This document shows, piece after piece, positions 1 through 7,371 of a stretch of DNA of 10,615 nucleotides. The notes beneath the pieces were generated by a model. The model searched no databases and was not told where the DNA came from. It was given only the letters and a program-made list of their open reading frames with translations. Source of the DNA: an uncultured Acetatifactor sp. (GTDB taxonomy: Bacteria > Bacillota > Clostridia > Lachnospirales > Lachnospiraceae); assembly GCA_934436245.1 (NCBI GenBank), contig CAKSAM010000055.1:1-10615 (forward strand), in the 5' to 3' direction. A program made the position numbers and the translations under genes. Position 1 is the first letter of the stretch; every line of letters begins with the position of its first letter.

Positions 1-704
1 GGAGCTGTGGTGGGAAGGATCAGACATACAACGATGGTAACAACGATGGGGAACAGGATCTTCTCCAGCTTGGATACCGGACGAAGCTGACCCATCTTGA
101 TCTTTCTCTCCTTCTCAGTGGTGAGAAGCTTCATGATAGGGGGCTGGATAATGGGAACCAGTGACATGTAGGAATATGCTGCAACTGCGATAGGTCCCAG
201 AATTGCCGTCTGTCCCAGCTTACCAGCTAAGAAGATGGAGGTAGGGCCGTCAGCACCACCGATGATGGAGATGGCTGCAGCTGCCTTGTCGTTGAAGCCC
301 AGCCAGATCGCTCCGAAGTATGCTGCGAAAATACCGAACTGTGCAGCAGCTCCCAGAAGGAAGCTCTTGGGGTTTGCGATCAGAGGACCAAAGTCTGTCA
401 TGGCACCTACACCCATGAAGATCAGGGAAGGCAGGATTGCCAATTCATCCAGCTTATAGAAATAATACAGTAAGCCGCCGGCACCGTTTGCTGCATTTTC
501 GGGGTGCAGCATGATATCGGGGTAAATGTTTACCAACAGCATACCGAACGCTATCGGGAGTAAGAGCAAAGGCTCGAACTCATGACGGATAGCTAAATAA
601 AGGAAAAAGCATGCAACCAGAATCATGACATAGTTTCCCCAGGTCAGGTTAAAAAACGCTGTCTGATGAATCAGGTTGTTAAGCGTACTAGCTATATATT
701 CCAT
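1..704 (-). CDS. Na+-translocating decarboxylase beta subunit (OadB/GcdB/MmdB family), partial at the window edge
   Basis: Integral membrane subunit that couples decarboxylation of carboxybiotin to Na+ export. About 234 N-terminal residues are visible; the C-terminal part lies beyond base 1. The reading frame was translated from the minus strand: it starts MEYIAS and has several hydrophobic segments. It carries the family signature GGADGPTSIF at residues 149-158. The aspartate in this motif (D152) corresponds to the essential Asp203 of Klebsiella OadB. AAYSYMSLVP (175-184) and the following QPPIMKLLTT also match OadB. The ATG at 704 is set by a perfect AGGAGG (about 711-717) six bases upstream. 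It is the last visible gene of the decarboxylase operon, 40 bases after the biotin carrier. The family is firm; whether the enzyme acts on methylmalonyl-CoA, glutaconyl-CoA, oxaloacetate or something else cannot be told from this subunit. Confidence 0.95.
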   Translation of the reverse strand, partial: MEYIASTLNNLIHQTAFFNLTWGNYVMILVACFFLYLAIRHEFEPLLLLPIAFGMLLVNIYPDIMLHPENAANGAGGLLYYFYKLDELAILPSLIFMGVGAMTDFGPLIANPKSFLLGAAAQFGIFAAYFGAIWLGFNDKAAAAISIIGGADGPTSIFLAGKLGQTAILGPIAVAAYSYMSLVPIIQPPIMKLLTTEKERKIKMGQLRPVSKLEKILFPIVVTIVVCLILPTTA

Positions 705-744
705 TTGATGACCTCCTGTTGTTTATAGAGCTGATGTATAATGC

Positions 745-1116
745 TTAGTTCAGAGTTGCCAGAACTGCACCAGCCTCAACAGTATCACCAACTGCAACAT
801 CAATGCTTGCTACAGTACCGTCTTCGGGAGCTACTACAGGGATCTCCATCTTCATAGCTTCCAGAATGATGACTGCGTCACCCTTCTTAACAGCCTGTCC
901 AACATTTGCCTCTACCTTGAAAATCTTGCCTGCTGCACCGGCTTCAACCTTGATGCTGCCTGCTGCGCCACTTGCCTTAGGGGCTGCTGCAGGAGCCTTG
1001 GGTGCTGCCTTGGGAGCTGCGGGAGCCTTTGCTGCTACGGGTGCTCCGGTAGATGCGCCCTCTTCTACTACTACATCATATACGTTGCCATTTACGGTAA
1101 TGGTATAATTCTTCAT
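745..1116 (-). CDS. Biotin carboxyl carrier subunit of the Na+-translocating decarboxylase (MmdC/GcdC type)
   Basis: Small protein (123 aa) that carries CO2 on biotin between the carboxyltransferase and the membrane beta subunit. Residues 1-20 form a short N-terminal strand region. Residues about 25-53 are a flexible Ala/Pro/Lys-rich linker, typical of decarboxylase carrier subunits. Residues 54-123 are the biotinyl (biotin/lipoyl attachment) domain with the canonical EAMKMEIPV motif; K89 is the expected biotinylated lysine. The ATG at 1116 has an AGGAGGA ribosome site at 1124-1130, spacing seven. It lies between the gamma (23 bases) and beta (40 bases) subunit genes, as expected for a decarboxylase operon. 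A free-standing carrier, not fused to the alpha subunit, points to an MmdA/GcdA-like arrangement rather than the fused OadA of Klebsiella. An acetyl-CoA carboxylase AccB role is less likely given these neighbours. Confidence 0.95.
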   Translation of the reverse strand: MKNYTITVNGNVYDVVVEEGASTGAPVAAKAPAAPKAAPKAPAAAPKASGAAGSIKVEAGAAGKIFKVEANVGQAVKKGDAVIILEAMKMEIPVVAPEDGTVASIDVAVGDTVEAGAVLATLN

Positions 1117-1139
1117 TTTAATATCCTCCTACTTTTTAA

Positions 1140-1925
1140 TTATCTGACTCTGCGAATAGAACGAACTACAAATCCATCGGTGCCTGCGGATCCTTCGCTG
1201 GCTGCAATGGCAGCTGCGATGACAGCAATCAGTTCGGTGTCGTCAGTCTCATTCTCTTCCTGTGCAGCAATCTGAGTTACTGCGTTGTCAATGCCTGCGT
1301 TCTTGGTCTCTTCCTTTTTATCCTTCTTGCTGAATGCAGCCTGGATCTTAGGAATAAAGTTAAACAGGGAAATGATCAGTGAGATCATGATCAGCATTAC
1401 GAATACAGTTCCCATACCGATCAGAGTGTTCAGTGCTGCCTTGGTCATCAGACCGCCCATGGACTCCACGGGGTTCAATGCTGCAGACTCCATCTGTAAG
1501 AACATATCATTGCTGAAGATCACTTCTGCCTGTGCGTTCTGGTTTGCTCCGGTCACATCTACATGTACGATGATCTGATCATCATCGATAGTAGCTTCTG
1601 CATCACCTACAGCAGTGATGCCGCCGATGGTCTCCTTAGCGGAATTAAAGGACTCGATAGCAGTCTTGTATGCATAACCGTCAACAGTGATACCAACATT
1701 CTCCTGTACCATATATGTCACTTCATCAGCGGTATACTCAGAGAAAGTCTCTACTATGGATTCATCTTCAAAATTCTCCAAAGAAGGGATCACGTACTGG
1801 GTAGCGATCTGGACTGCGGTGTCCATCTTACGCTGCTCGTAATCCGTATAGGTCTCCTCACTGCCACAGGCCGTCAAACCAAAGATGCAGGTAATCATAC
1901 ATACTAAGCTTAAAAATTTCTTCAT
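1140..1925 (-). CDS. OadG-family decarboxylase gamma subunit with lipoprotein signal and extracytoplasmic domain
   Basis: Gamma subunit predicted to tether the carboxyltransferase to the membrane beta subunit. At 261 aa it is far longer than classical OadG (roughly 80-100 aa). Residues 1-20 are a lipoprotein signal peptide ending in the lipobox LTAC, with C20 as the lipidated cysteine. Residues about 21-160 form a soluble, acidic domain I do not recognise, predicted outside the membrane. Residues 167-190 are one hydrophobic helix beginning LIGMGTVFVMLIM, which matches the single OadG helix. A Lys-rich segment (KKDKKEE) follows on the cytoplasmic side, then an acidic linker. The C-terminus (229-261) has the ELIAVIAAAIAAS and DGFVVRSIRRV blocks typical of Firmicutes OadG tails. 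Its weak ribosome site (AAAGGGTGA) sits just after the end of the carboxyltransferase gene, so coupled translation is plausible. The OadG assignment is firm; the ectodomain role is unknown. Confidence 0.88.
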   Translation of the reverse strand: MKKFLSLVCMITCIFGLTACGSEETYTDYEQRKMDTAVQIATQYVIPSLENFEDESIVETFSEYTADEVTYMVQENVGITVDGYAYKTAIESFNSAKETIGGITAVGDAEATIDDDQIIVHVDVTGANQNAQAEVIFSNDMFLQMESAALNPVESMGGLMTKAALNTLIGMGTVFVMLIMISLIISLFNFIPKIQAAFSKKDKKEETKNAGIDNAVTQIAAQEENETDDTELIAVIAAAIAASEGSAGTDGFVVRSIRRVR

Positions 1926-1942
1926 TTTACAATCACCCTTTC

Positions 1943-3376
1943 TTATACAGTTCCGTGTTTCCTGGCAGGACGGTCTTCACTCTTGGTGAATAACATCTCA
2001 AATGCGCCGATCACATATTTTCTGGTATCAGCAGCATTTACGATCTGGTCCACATATCCTCTCTTGGCTGCGCTGGTTACATTCAGAGTAAGTGCTTCGT
2101 ACTCAGCAGCCTTTTCATTGATTACATCCGCACCCTGGCCATCATACATGATCTTGGCAGCCAGCTTGCCGTCCATAGCACCGATCTGTGCATCCGGCCA
2201 TGCCATAGTGATGTCAGCACCGATTGCTTTGGAGTTCATTACCACATAAGCGGTTCCTAAAGCCTTGCCGATCACAACGTTTACCTTGGGAACGGTAGCG
2301 TTAGCGAATGCATAGGTCAGCTTTGCAGCAGCCTTGGCGATAGTCTTCTCGGAAGCTAAAGTTGCCTCATAACCCTTTACGTTGGTCAGAGTCAGTACAG
2401 GAATACCGAAAGCATCACAGAAGTTTACGAACTCTGCAGCCTTCTCACAGCCTTCTGCGGTCAGTACAGCGTCTAACTTCTCTGCTACTTTGCCTTCCTC
2501 GTCACAGATCTCGGAACGGTTAGCTACCGCACCTACGGTAACACCATCGAGACGTAAGAAACCGGTTACCATATTCTTGGCATATCCGGACTTTACTTCG
2601 AAGAAATTGTTGTCATCTGCCAGAATGGACAGAGCAACGCTAGTGTCTCCGACACAGCCTGCGATCTCAGGGTTCACACGATTCAGATCATCGGTACAAT
2701 CCTCTAAGAAGCTTGCATCATCCTCATTGTTGGCAGGAAGGAAGCTTACCAGCTCTCTTACCTTCTCCAGAATGGTTGCTTCGTCAGCTACCACATCAAC
2801 GATACCGCTCTCTTCTGCCTGGAATTTTGCGGAAGAAGAATCACATTTGGTGATCACATTGCCATCCAGCGCATTGGGAGCATTTACGAACAGCTTGGCA
2901 TTCTTCTCTTCCATGAAAGTGAAATCAGTCATGGTAGGGAACAGTCCTAAGCCGCCGCCACAGGTTCCGAATACAGCGGTGATCTGGGGGATCACGCCGG
3001 AAGCCATGGTCTGCTTTAAGTAAATCTCACCGAATGCAGCCAGTGCATCGGTTGCCTCCTGCAGTCTTAAACCTGCAGATTCGATCAGTCCGATCACAGG
3101 TGCTCCGGTCTTCATAGCCAGATCATAGAGGTTGGTGATCTTCTTTGCATGCATCTCGCCGATGGTTCCGTTCAGTACGGAAGCGTCCTGGCTATATACA
3201 TATACAAGATTGCCATTGATCACTCCGTAGCCGGTAATACAACCGTCAGAAGGAGTTTCATTGGGTTTCAGATTGAAATCCGTAGCTCTTGCGGTTACAA
3301 GTCCGCCGATTTCAACGAAACTGTTGTCATCGAGTAAAGCTGCTATTCTTTGACTCGCTTTTGAAGTAGTACTCAT
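1943..3376 (-). CDS. Acyl-CoA carboxyltransferase / decarboxylase alpha subunit (MmdA/PccB-like, divergent)
   Basis: Cytoplasmic carboxyltransferase that would move CO2 from a carboxylated acyl-CoA to the biotin carrier, the first step of the Na+ pump. It has the double crotonase-like fold of MmdA/PccB. The N-terminal half shows ATDF, GYGVINGNLVYVYSQD (49-64), EMHAKKI and GAPVIGL (91-97). The C-terminal half shows GYAKNMVTGFLRLDG (264-278), FCDAFGIPVLTL (319-330), YAFANATVPKV and the ending SEDRPARKHG. Some motifs differ from the usual family: ESAGLRLQEA (99-108) replaces DSGGARIQEG, FGTCGGGLG replaces MGPCAGGAV, and ALGTAYVVM replaces AYGGAYDVM. At 477 aa it lacks roughly 30-40 N-terminal residues usually present before LLDDNSFVEI. 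The ATG at 3376 has a GGAGGG ribosome site. It is the first gene of the operon, 17 bases before the gamma gene. The substrate is unresolved; methylmalonyl-CoA is a reasonable guess but not shown. Confidence 0.85.
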   Translation of the reverse strand: MSTTSKASQRIAALLDDNSFVEIGGLVTARATDFNLKPNETPSDGCITGYGVINGNLVYVYSQDASVLNGTIGEMHAKKITNLYDLAMKTGAPVIGLIESAGLRLQEATDALAAFGEIYLKQTMASGVIPQITAVFGTCGGGLGLFPTMTDFTFMEEKNAKLFVNAPNALDGNVITKCDSSSAKFQAEESGIVDVVADEATILEKVRELVSFLPANNEDDASFLEDCTDDLNRVNPEIAGCVGDTSVALSILADDNNFFEVKSGYAKNMVTGFLRLDGVTVGAVANRSEICDEEGKVAEKLDAVLTAEGCEKAAEFVNFCDAFGIPVLTLTNVKGYEATLASEKTIAKAAAKLTYAFANATVPKVNVVIGKALGTAYVVMNSKAIGADITMAWPDAQIGAMDGKLAAKIMYDGQGADVINEKAAEYEALTLNVTSAAKRGYVDQIVNAADTRKYVIGAFEMLFTKSEDRPARKHGTV

Positions 3377-3469
3377 ATGTTTTCAGCCCTCCGTTGATAA
3401 TATAATAAAATATAATAGAAAACGTTTATTAATATAGAAGCACAAATGCCCCCATGATTAACAGTTTGT

Positions 3470-3497
3470 AGTATAACACAAAATCTGCAACTCGCAA
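3470..3497 (-). promoter_or_regulatory. Putative sigma-A promoter of the decarboxylase operon
   Basis: On the minus strand, TTGCGA (3492-3497) and TATACT (3470-3475) are separated by 16 bases. This predicts a start of transcription near 3462 and a leader of about 86 bases before the carboxyltransferase. The -10 is good and the -35 moderate. The -35 lies inside the loop and arm of the hairpin at 3480-3516, so terminator and promoter share sequence. Other A/T-rich boxes between 3380 and 3440 lack a paired -35. Confidence 0.4.
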
Positions 3498-3516
3498 AGA
3501 ACGAATTGCAGATTTT
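3480..3516 (-). terminator. Hairpin terminator downstream of the 3628-4986 carboxypeptidase gene
   Basis: Eleven perfect pairs link AAAATCTGCAA (3480-3490) to TTGCAGATTTT (3506-3516). The stem then continues, after one C/A mismatch, with three more pairs (TCG 3492-3494 with CGA 3502-3504) around a seven-base loop. On the minus strand the 3' arm ends in TTTT followed by GTGTT, a short U-rich tract. On the plus strand the arm ends in five T, so it could work in both directions. It lies about 110 bases past the carboxypeptidase stop and before the decarboxylase operon. Confidence 0.65.
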
Positions 3517-3627
3517 TACAAAAATTATACATTGTTCCTTATTTTGAACAATTTCCCCGTCATTTTTCCATTTTGTTCCCTGCGGATCCCACAACATCAC
3601 TCTTTTGCGTATTCCTTTCATAATATC

Positions 3628-4986
3628 TCAGGGGAATACCGGTAGATATCGTCCTGCGATCTGTCTGACGCACCAGGCCGGATCAATGGCTTCGACAGAC
3701 TCTCCTGCAGTCAACCGCTCTCTGCGCCAGATTTCGCCATCCACAAAATAGCAGATTTCTCCCACAGTCTCTCCCTCCGTCACGGGAGCCGATAGTTTTT
3801 CCTCCTTTCTGTACAGGATCTCTATCTGTTCCTGCGGCCGCATCAGAAGTCCTTCCACGCCTTCTGCCTCCGGAGCCATTCTGACCGCAAGAGACACCTC
3901 CCGTTTCAGATGATCATTCTGTGCATTTATCACAGGAACCGGCATAAGCAGTTGTTCCCTGCCGGAAAATGGCTCCATCTCAAATTTCCGGTATGTATAA
4001 TTTTCCAGTCCATACTCCAATAATTGCCGGCTGTCGCTCCACTTATATGTCTTATGATCCGGCCAGCCACAGGCCAGAAGTGCCACGATCAGGCATTTTC
4101 CGTCCCGTTCCAGGGCTCCCACGTAGCAATACCCCGCTTTATTTGTAAACCCTGTCTTGCCGGTAAAAGCTCCATCCATCATCTGTAGAAAAGCATTGTG
4201 ATTGTGACATTGAAACGAACGGTTGTTTTCTGTAAAGCAATAATCCTGTGTCTGCGTGATTTCCCGGAACAGATCCCTCTGGGAGGATTCCCGGATACAG
4301 TACCTTAAAATACAGGCCAGATCCTTCGCTGTGGTGTGATGCTCCTTTTCCAGAACGCTCCCGTCAGACATCGTCAGTGTCTCCGTGGCATCCAGCCCAT
4401 TGGGGGTAATGAACCAGGTGTCCTCGCAGCCGATTTCCACTGCCTTTTCATTCATTGCCTGTGCAAATCTATGTAATGCTGCTTTGCTCTCTTCCACGGT
4501 GTGTTCCGAAGCTTCTCTCTGTTCTCCGAGAAGCTTCCCCCCAATATATTCTCCCAGCACCGCAGCAGCATCATTGTGACTTTCCAGCATCAGGGAAAAC
4601 AACAATTCCCTCACTGTATAAGCTTCCCCCTTTTTAACATAAAGCTTTACCTTCGGCATGGATGCAGCATAGGCGGAAACGCTGACTTTCTCCTCAACCT
4701 TTGCACTTTCCAGCACCAGAATACAAGTCATGATCTTGGTGGTGCTGGCCATAGCCATGGGTGCTTCCTCATTTTTTCCGTATAACACTCTCCCCGAATC
4801 AGCATCCAGAAGTACCGCCGCCTGGGCATAAAGCTGCAGTTCTTCGGGCTGCCCGTCTTCTTTTGCTTCGCTTAAAATATTCACAGAGGATCCACAGGCA
4901 GTCGTCATATTCCCGGATACAGCTCCGCCAACTATGCTTTCCATCCACAACAGTCCCGCAAAAAGGGTATACAAAAAGCCTCGCAT
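3628..4986 (-). CDS. D-alanyl-D-alanine carboxypeptidase (peptidase S11, PBP5/DacF-like)
   Basis: Exported low-molecular-weight penicillin-binding protein expected to remove the terminal D-Ala of peptidoglycan stem peptides. From the chosen start it is 452 aa. Counting residues from that start, it has an N-terminal hydrophobic export segment (residues 3-17) and the S11 motifs in order: STTK (81-84; catalytic Ser81, Lys84), SHN (136-138) and KTG (277-279). The region after about residue 335 resembles the beta-rich C-terminal domain of PBP5 proteins. A long C-terminal membrane anchor is not evident; the tail ends RYLPVFP. GTG at 4995 and ATG at 4992 are in frame but overlap or crowd the GGGAG ribosome site (4995-4999). 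ATG at 4986 leaves an eight-base spacer and is preferred. TTACGSS near residue 31 is a poor lipobox. It follows scpB by 75 bases with no clear terminator between them and may be cotranscribed. Confidence 0.93.
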   Translation of the reverse strand: MRGFLYTLFAGLLWMESIVGGAVSGNMTTACGSSVNILSEAKEDGQPEELQLYAQAAVLLDADSGRVLYGKNEEAPMAMASTTKIMTCILVLESAKVEEKVSVSAYAASMPKVKLYVKKGEAYTVRELLFSLMLESHNDAAAVLGEYIGGKLLGEQREASEHTVEESKAALHRFAQAMNEKAVEIGCEDTWFITPNGLDATETLTMSDGSVLEKEHHTTAKDLACILRYCIRESSQRDLFREITQTQDYCFTENNRSFQCHNHNAFLQMMDGAFTGKTGFTNKAGYCYVGALERDGKCLIVALLACGWPDHKTYKWSDSRQLLEYGLENYTYRKFEMEPFSGREQLLMPVPVINAQNDHLKREVSLAVRMAPEAEGVEGLLMRPQEQIEILYRKEEKLSAPVTEGETVGEICYFVDGEIWRRERLTAGESVEAIDPAWCVRQIAGRYLPVFP

Positions 4987-4994
4987 AATCATCA

Positions 4995-4999
4995 CTCCC
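4995..4999 (-). promoter_or_regulatory. Ribosome binding site that decides the start of the S11 carboxypeptidase
   Basis: GGGAG on the minus strand, eight bases before ATG 4986. The in-frame GTG at 4995 overlaps this motif and the ATG at 4992 is only two bases from it, so both are unlikely starts. Confidence 0.65.
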
Positions 5000-5061
5000 G
5001 GAAAGGATTACTAATTATTATGAGGCTCATTCTTTGTCCTATTCTATTGTTTCTATTGTTG

Positions 5062-5631
5062 TCAGATATTTAATGTCATCTGCACTTCCTGCTCTGCCTG
5101 CTGTTTGAATTCTTCCACCTGTACCGGGTTCAATTCCGGCAGTTCCTCCAGACTCTTTACCCCAAAGCAACGCAAAAACTGTTCCGTCGTACCAAATAAA
5201 AGAGGTCTTCCGGGCGCATCCAGTCTTCCAAGCTCCGTGATCAGATCATATTCCAGCAGCTTGTTAATGGCATGATCACAGCTGACTCCCCGGACTCTCT
5301 CTATCTCCAGTCTGGTTACCGGCTGTTTGTAGGCTATAATGGACAGGGTCTCCAGCACGGTATCTGTCAAAGTCATTTTCCTGGGGGTTTTTGCAATTTT
5401 GATCAGGTATTCATACATATCAGCCCTGGTACAGAGCTGTACAGAATTATCGAACTGCGTCAGCCCGATTCCTCTGTTTTCTTCCTCATACCTTGTTGCC
5501 ATATCTTTTAAAATTGACTTTGTAGTCTTTACATCCTCTTCTATCACCTCTGCAAGCCTGCTGATCTCCACAGAATCACCCATGGTAAAAAGAATGGCTT
5601 CTATCACTGCCTCTGCTTTACTACGTTCCAT
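5062..5631 (-). CDS. scpB: Segregation and condensation protein B (ScpB)
   Basis: Winged-helix partner of the Smc-ScpA condensin-like complex, which compacts and helps segregate the chromosome; ScpB dimerises and binds the middle of ScpA. The protein is 189 aa, the usual ScpB size. The start KAEAVIEAILFTMGDSVEI matches the family opening. The block TDTVLETLSIIAYKQPVTR (89-107), followed by IERVRGV and DHAINKLLEYDLI, is the hallmark second winged-helix domain. GRLDAPGRPLLFGTTEQFLRCFG matches the conserved end of that domain. The ATG at 5631 follows a GAGG ribosome site. The gene starts 18 bases after scpA ends, so the two are almost certainly one transcript. Confidence 0.97.
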   Translation of the reverse strand: MERSKAEAVIEAILFTMGDSVEISRLAEVIEEDVKTTKSILKDMATRYEEENRGIGLTQFDNSVQLCTRADMYEYLIKIAKTPRKMTLTDTVLETLSIIAYKQPVTRLEIERVRGVSCDHAINKLLEYDLITELGRLDAPGRPLLFGTTEQFLRCFGVKSLEELPELNPVQVEEFKQQAEQEVQMTLNI

Positions 5632-5649
5632 TTTTCAACCTCACCATCA

Positions 5650-6393
5650 TTAGATATTTGATGTAATCATGATATCGTCAAATATGTTTTCCTGACTAAT
5701 GTTAATCTTTCCGGTCTTCATCAGTTCCAGAATGATCAGAAAAGTAACTATGACTTCCATCTTGCTGTGCTGTTTTTCCAAAAGCTTACGGAAGCTGAAG
5801 GTCTTATGTTCTCTGGCATAAGCCTCCACATACAGCATTTTGATATCCATGTCCACCTCGTCCTTCTCAATGTTACCGTACTGGCTGCGGACAGGGTCGA
5901 TCTTGTCCTCCTGCTTCTTCACGATAGATTTAAAAATCTCATGAAGCTTGTTCAGATTCATGTCACCGATGAGTTCTTCATAATCAATGGGCTGCCTGTA
6001 TGCCTCTACTTCCTTCGGAAGTCTCTGCTCTCTATACATGTTCCGGGCGGCATCCACCTGTCTGTCTCTGAGTTCAAAGGACATATATTTATACATCTTA
6101 TATTCCAGCAGCTTCTGCACCAGCTCCGCTCTGGGATCTTCTTCCTCGCCGTCCTCATTCACTTCCTTGGGCAGCAGCATCTTACATTTAATATCGATCA
6201 ATGTGGCTGCCATTACCAGAAATTCACTCATGACATTCATATCTTCCCGCTGCATCTGCCTGATATAATCCAGATACTGTGCTGTAATTTCTACAATCGG
6301 GATATCATAAATATCTATTTTATTTTTTTCGATCAAGTGAAGCAACAGGTCTAATGGTCCTTCAAACGCTTCCAGTTTTACAGAAATTGCCAT
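5650..6393 (-). CDS. scpA: Segregation and condensation protein A (ScpA, kleisin)
   Basis: Kleisin subunit that bridges the Smc heads and recruits ScpB in bacterial chromosome condensation. The protein is 247 aa, normal for Firmicutes ScpA. The N-terminal Smc-neck-binding region begins VKLEAFEGPLDLLLHLIEKN and continues with IDIYDIPIVEITAQYLDYI, both diagnostic. MSEFLVMAATLIDIKCKMLLP (56-76) is also conserved. An acidic stretch (NEDGEEEDPRAELV) leads to the linker. The C-terminal winged-helix domain ends with VTFLIILELMKTGKI (213-227). The ribosome site TAGGAG overlaps the stop codon of the upstream phosphoesterase gene (6406-6408), so translation of the two is likely coupled. scpB follows 18 bases later. 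Confidence 0.97.
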   Translation of the reverse strand: MAISVKLEAFEGPLDLLLHLIEKNKIDIYDIPIVEITAQYLDYIRQMQREDMNVMSEFLVMAATLIDIKCKMLLPKEVNEDGEEEDPRAELVQKLLEYKMYKYMSFELRDRQVDAARNMYREQRLPKEVEAYRQPIDYEELIGDMNLNKLHEIFKSIVKKQEDKIDPVRSQYGNIEKDEVDMDIKMLYVEAYAREHKTFSFRKLLEKQHSKMEVIVTFLIILELMKTGKINISQENIFDDIMITSNI

Positions 6394-6405
6394 GTAATAA
6401 AACTC

Positions 6406-7308
6406 CTATTTCCCCTCATGTGTTTCCGCAATTTTACCTTCTTCCGGCCGCAGATCCACCTCCAGAATTTCTCCCGGATTAAATAACCGGACAGGAATCG
6501 TATGCATTCCCAGTCCCCGGCTGAGCAGCATTTTTGATTTACCCAGTGTGAACTCGCCTCCATCATACTGTGGAAAAAGCCGGATATTGGGAGATACCAC
6601 ACCCTTGCCCCAGAACGGAATCCTGACCATTCCTCCATGTACATGCCCAGACAGCACAAGGTCTGCGCCCCATTCGGCATAATACGGAAAATAATCCGGA
6701 TTATGTGCAATAAGTATCGTATATTGTTCTTCTGAGGGTTGTCCTAAAAGCCTTCTCAGATAGTTCTCCTCCATGGGTTCTATGCCAAAACGCCTGTAAT
6801 AAAGCTTGTCGATCTCCGAACCATAGAGGGAAATTCCATATTCCGCCAGGTCTGTGTGTGCATTCACAAGCCTGTCGATTCCAGCCTTTTGTAGAGCCTC
6901 CTCATATCTTTGTCCCATATCGCCATAGGTCTCCGGATACAGTTTTAATCTGTGCTCATGATTGCCATTGCCATAATAGACAGGATATTTTTCAGAAAGC
7001 TTAGTTACCAGTTCCAACGCCACATCCAGACTCTCTTTTGGTCTCGCCGTGAGAAGATCACCGGCAATCAGGATCATATCCGGATGAAGTTCATCAATTG
7101 CCTCAAGCAGGCGTTCATTCTCTTTTCCGTATCTCTTATTGTGCAGGTCCGCCAGAACCACTGCTTTTACAGGTTTTCGTATTCTGTTATCCTGTATGGA
7201 GTAATGCCGTACCACAAAACGATTGCTGTCATACAGCATTATCCACAGGAATATTACCAGGATCACTGCAATTACGGTAATCACTACATCCAAATCAGCT
7301 GCCCCCAT
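6406..7308 (-). CDS. Membrane-anchored metallophosphoesterase (YkuE-like)
   Basis: Calcineurin-like metallophosphoesterase; relatives of this size include YkuE and LpxH-like hydrolases, but the substrate is unknown. From ATG 7308 it is 300 aa. Residues about 7-25 form one N-terminal transmembrane helix, followed by the catalytic domain. The metal-binding motifs appear in order: DLHN (54-57), GD (83-84), GNHE (115-118), AHNPD (201-205) and GHVHGGMVRIPFWG (221-234). An in-frame ATG at 7335 has no ribosome site and would sit at the predicted transcript start. ATG 7308 has a weak purine-rich GGGAAG before it and leaves a 28-base leader, so it is preferred with modest certainty. It is the probable first gene of an operon with scpA and scpB. 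An envelope phosphate-ester role fits the membrane anchor and the neighbouring carboxypeptidases, but this is inference. Confidence 0.88.
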   Translation of the reverse strand: MGAADLDVVITVIAVILVIFLWIMLYDSNRFVVRHYSIQDNRIRKPVKAVVLADLHNKRYGKENERLLEAIDELHPDMILIAGDLLTARPKESLDVALELVTKLSEKYPVYYGNGNHEHRLKLYPETYGDMGQRYEEALQKAGIDRLVNAHTDLAEYGISLYGSEIDKLYYRRFGIEPMEENYLRRLLGQPSEEQYTILIAHNPDYFPYYAEWGADLVLSGHVHGGMVRIPFWGKGVVSPNIRLFPQYDGGEFTLGKSKMLLSRGLGMHTIPVRLFNPGEILEVDLRPEEGKIAETHEGK

Positions 7309-7342
7309 AGTATCTTCCCGAATTATTGCCAACATGTTCTAT

Positions 7343-7371
7343 AGTATAACATATTTTCCGGTCTTACAAAA
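7343..7371 (-). promoter_or_regulatory. Putative promoter of the phosphoesterase-scpA-scpB unit
   Basis: On the minus strand there is a good -10, TATACT (7343-7348). A weak -35, TTTTGT or TTTGTA (7365-7371), lies 16-17 bases upstream. The -35 overlaps the last codons of the upstream carboxypeptidase gene. The predicted transcript start (about 7336) falls one base before the ATG at 7335, which argues for the downstream ATG at 7308. Confidence 0.4.

Noticed and set aside
2382..3023. Long plus-strand open frame (213 codons) opposite the carboxyltransferase
   Set aside because: It lies wholly antisense to a gene with clear family motifs; its Ser/Ala-rich composition is that of a codon-bias shadow.
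3373..3621. An 82-codon open frame on the minus strand that overlaps the carboxyltransferase start by ATGA
   Set aside because: It has no ribosome site, runs through the terminator hairpin and the putative promoter, has unusual Cys/Ile-rich content and resembles no family I know. It is probably chance.
4879..4905. Possible lipobox (TTACGSS) in the carboxypeptidase at 3628-4986
   Set aside because: No leucine at -3, and the cysteine is too far from the hydrophobic core for a standard lipoprotein signal.
5042..5059. Two tandem copies of a 9-base unit TTCTATTGT after scpB
   Set aside because: Only two short AT-rich copies; no sign of a CRISPR, VNTR or binding-site array.
5767..6354. Plus-strand open frame (195 codons) opposite scpA
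   Set aside because: scpA is certain on the other strand, and the antisense product has no recognisable motif.
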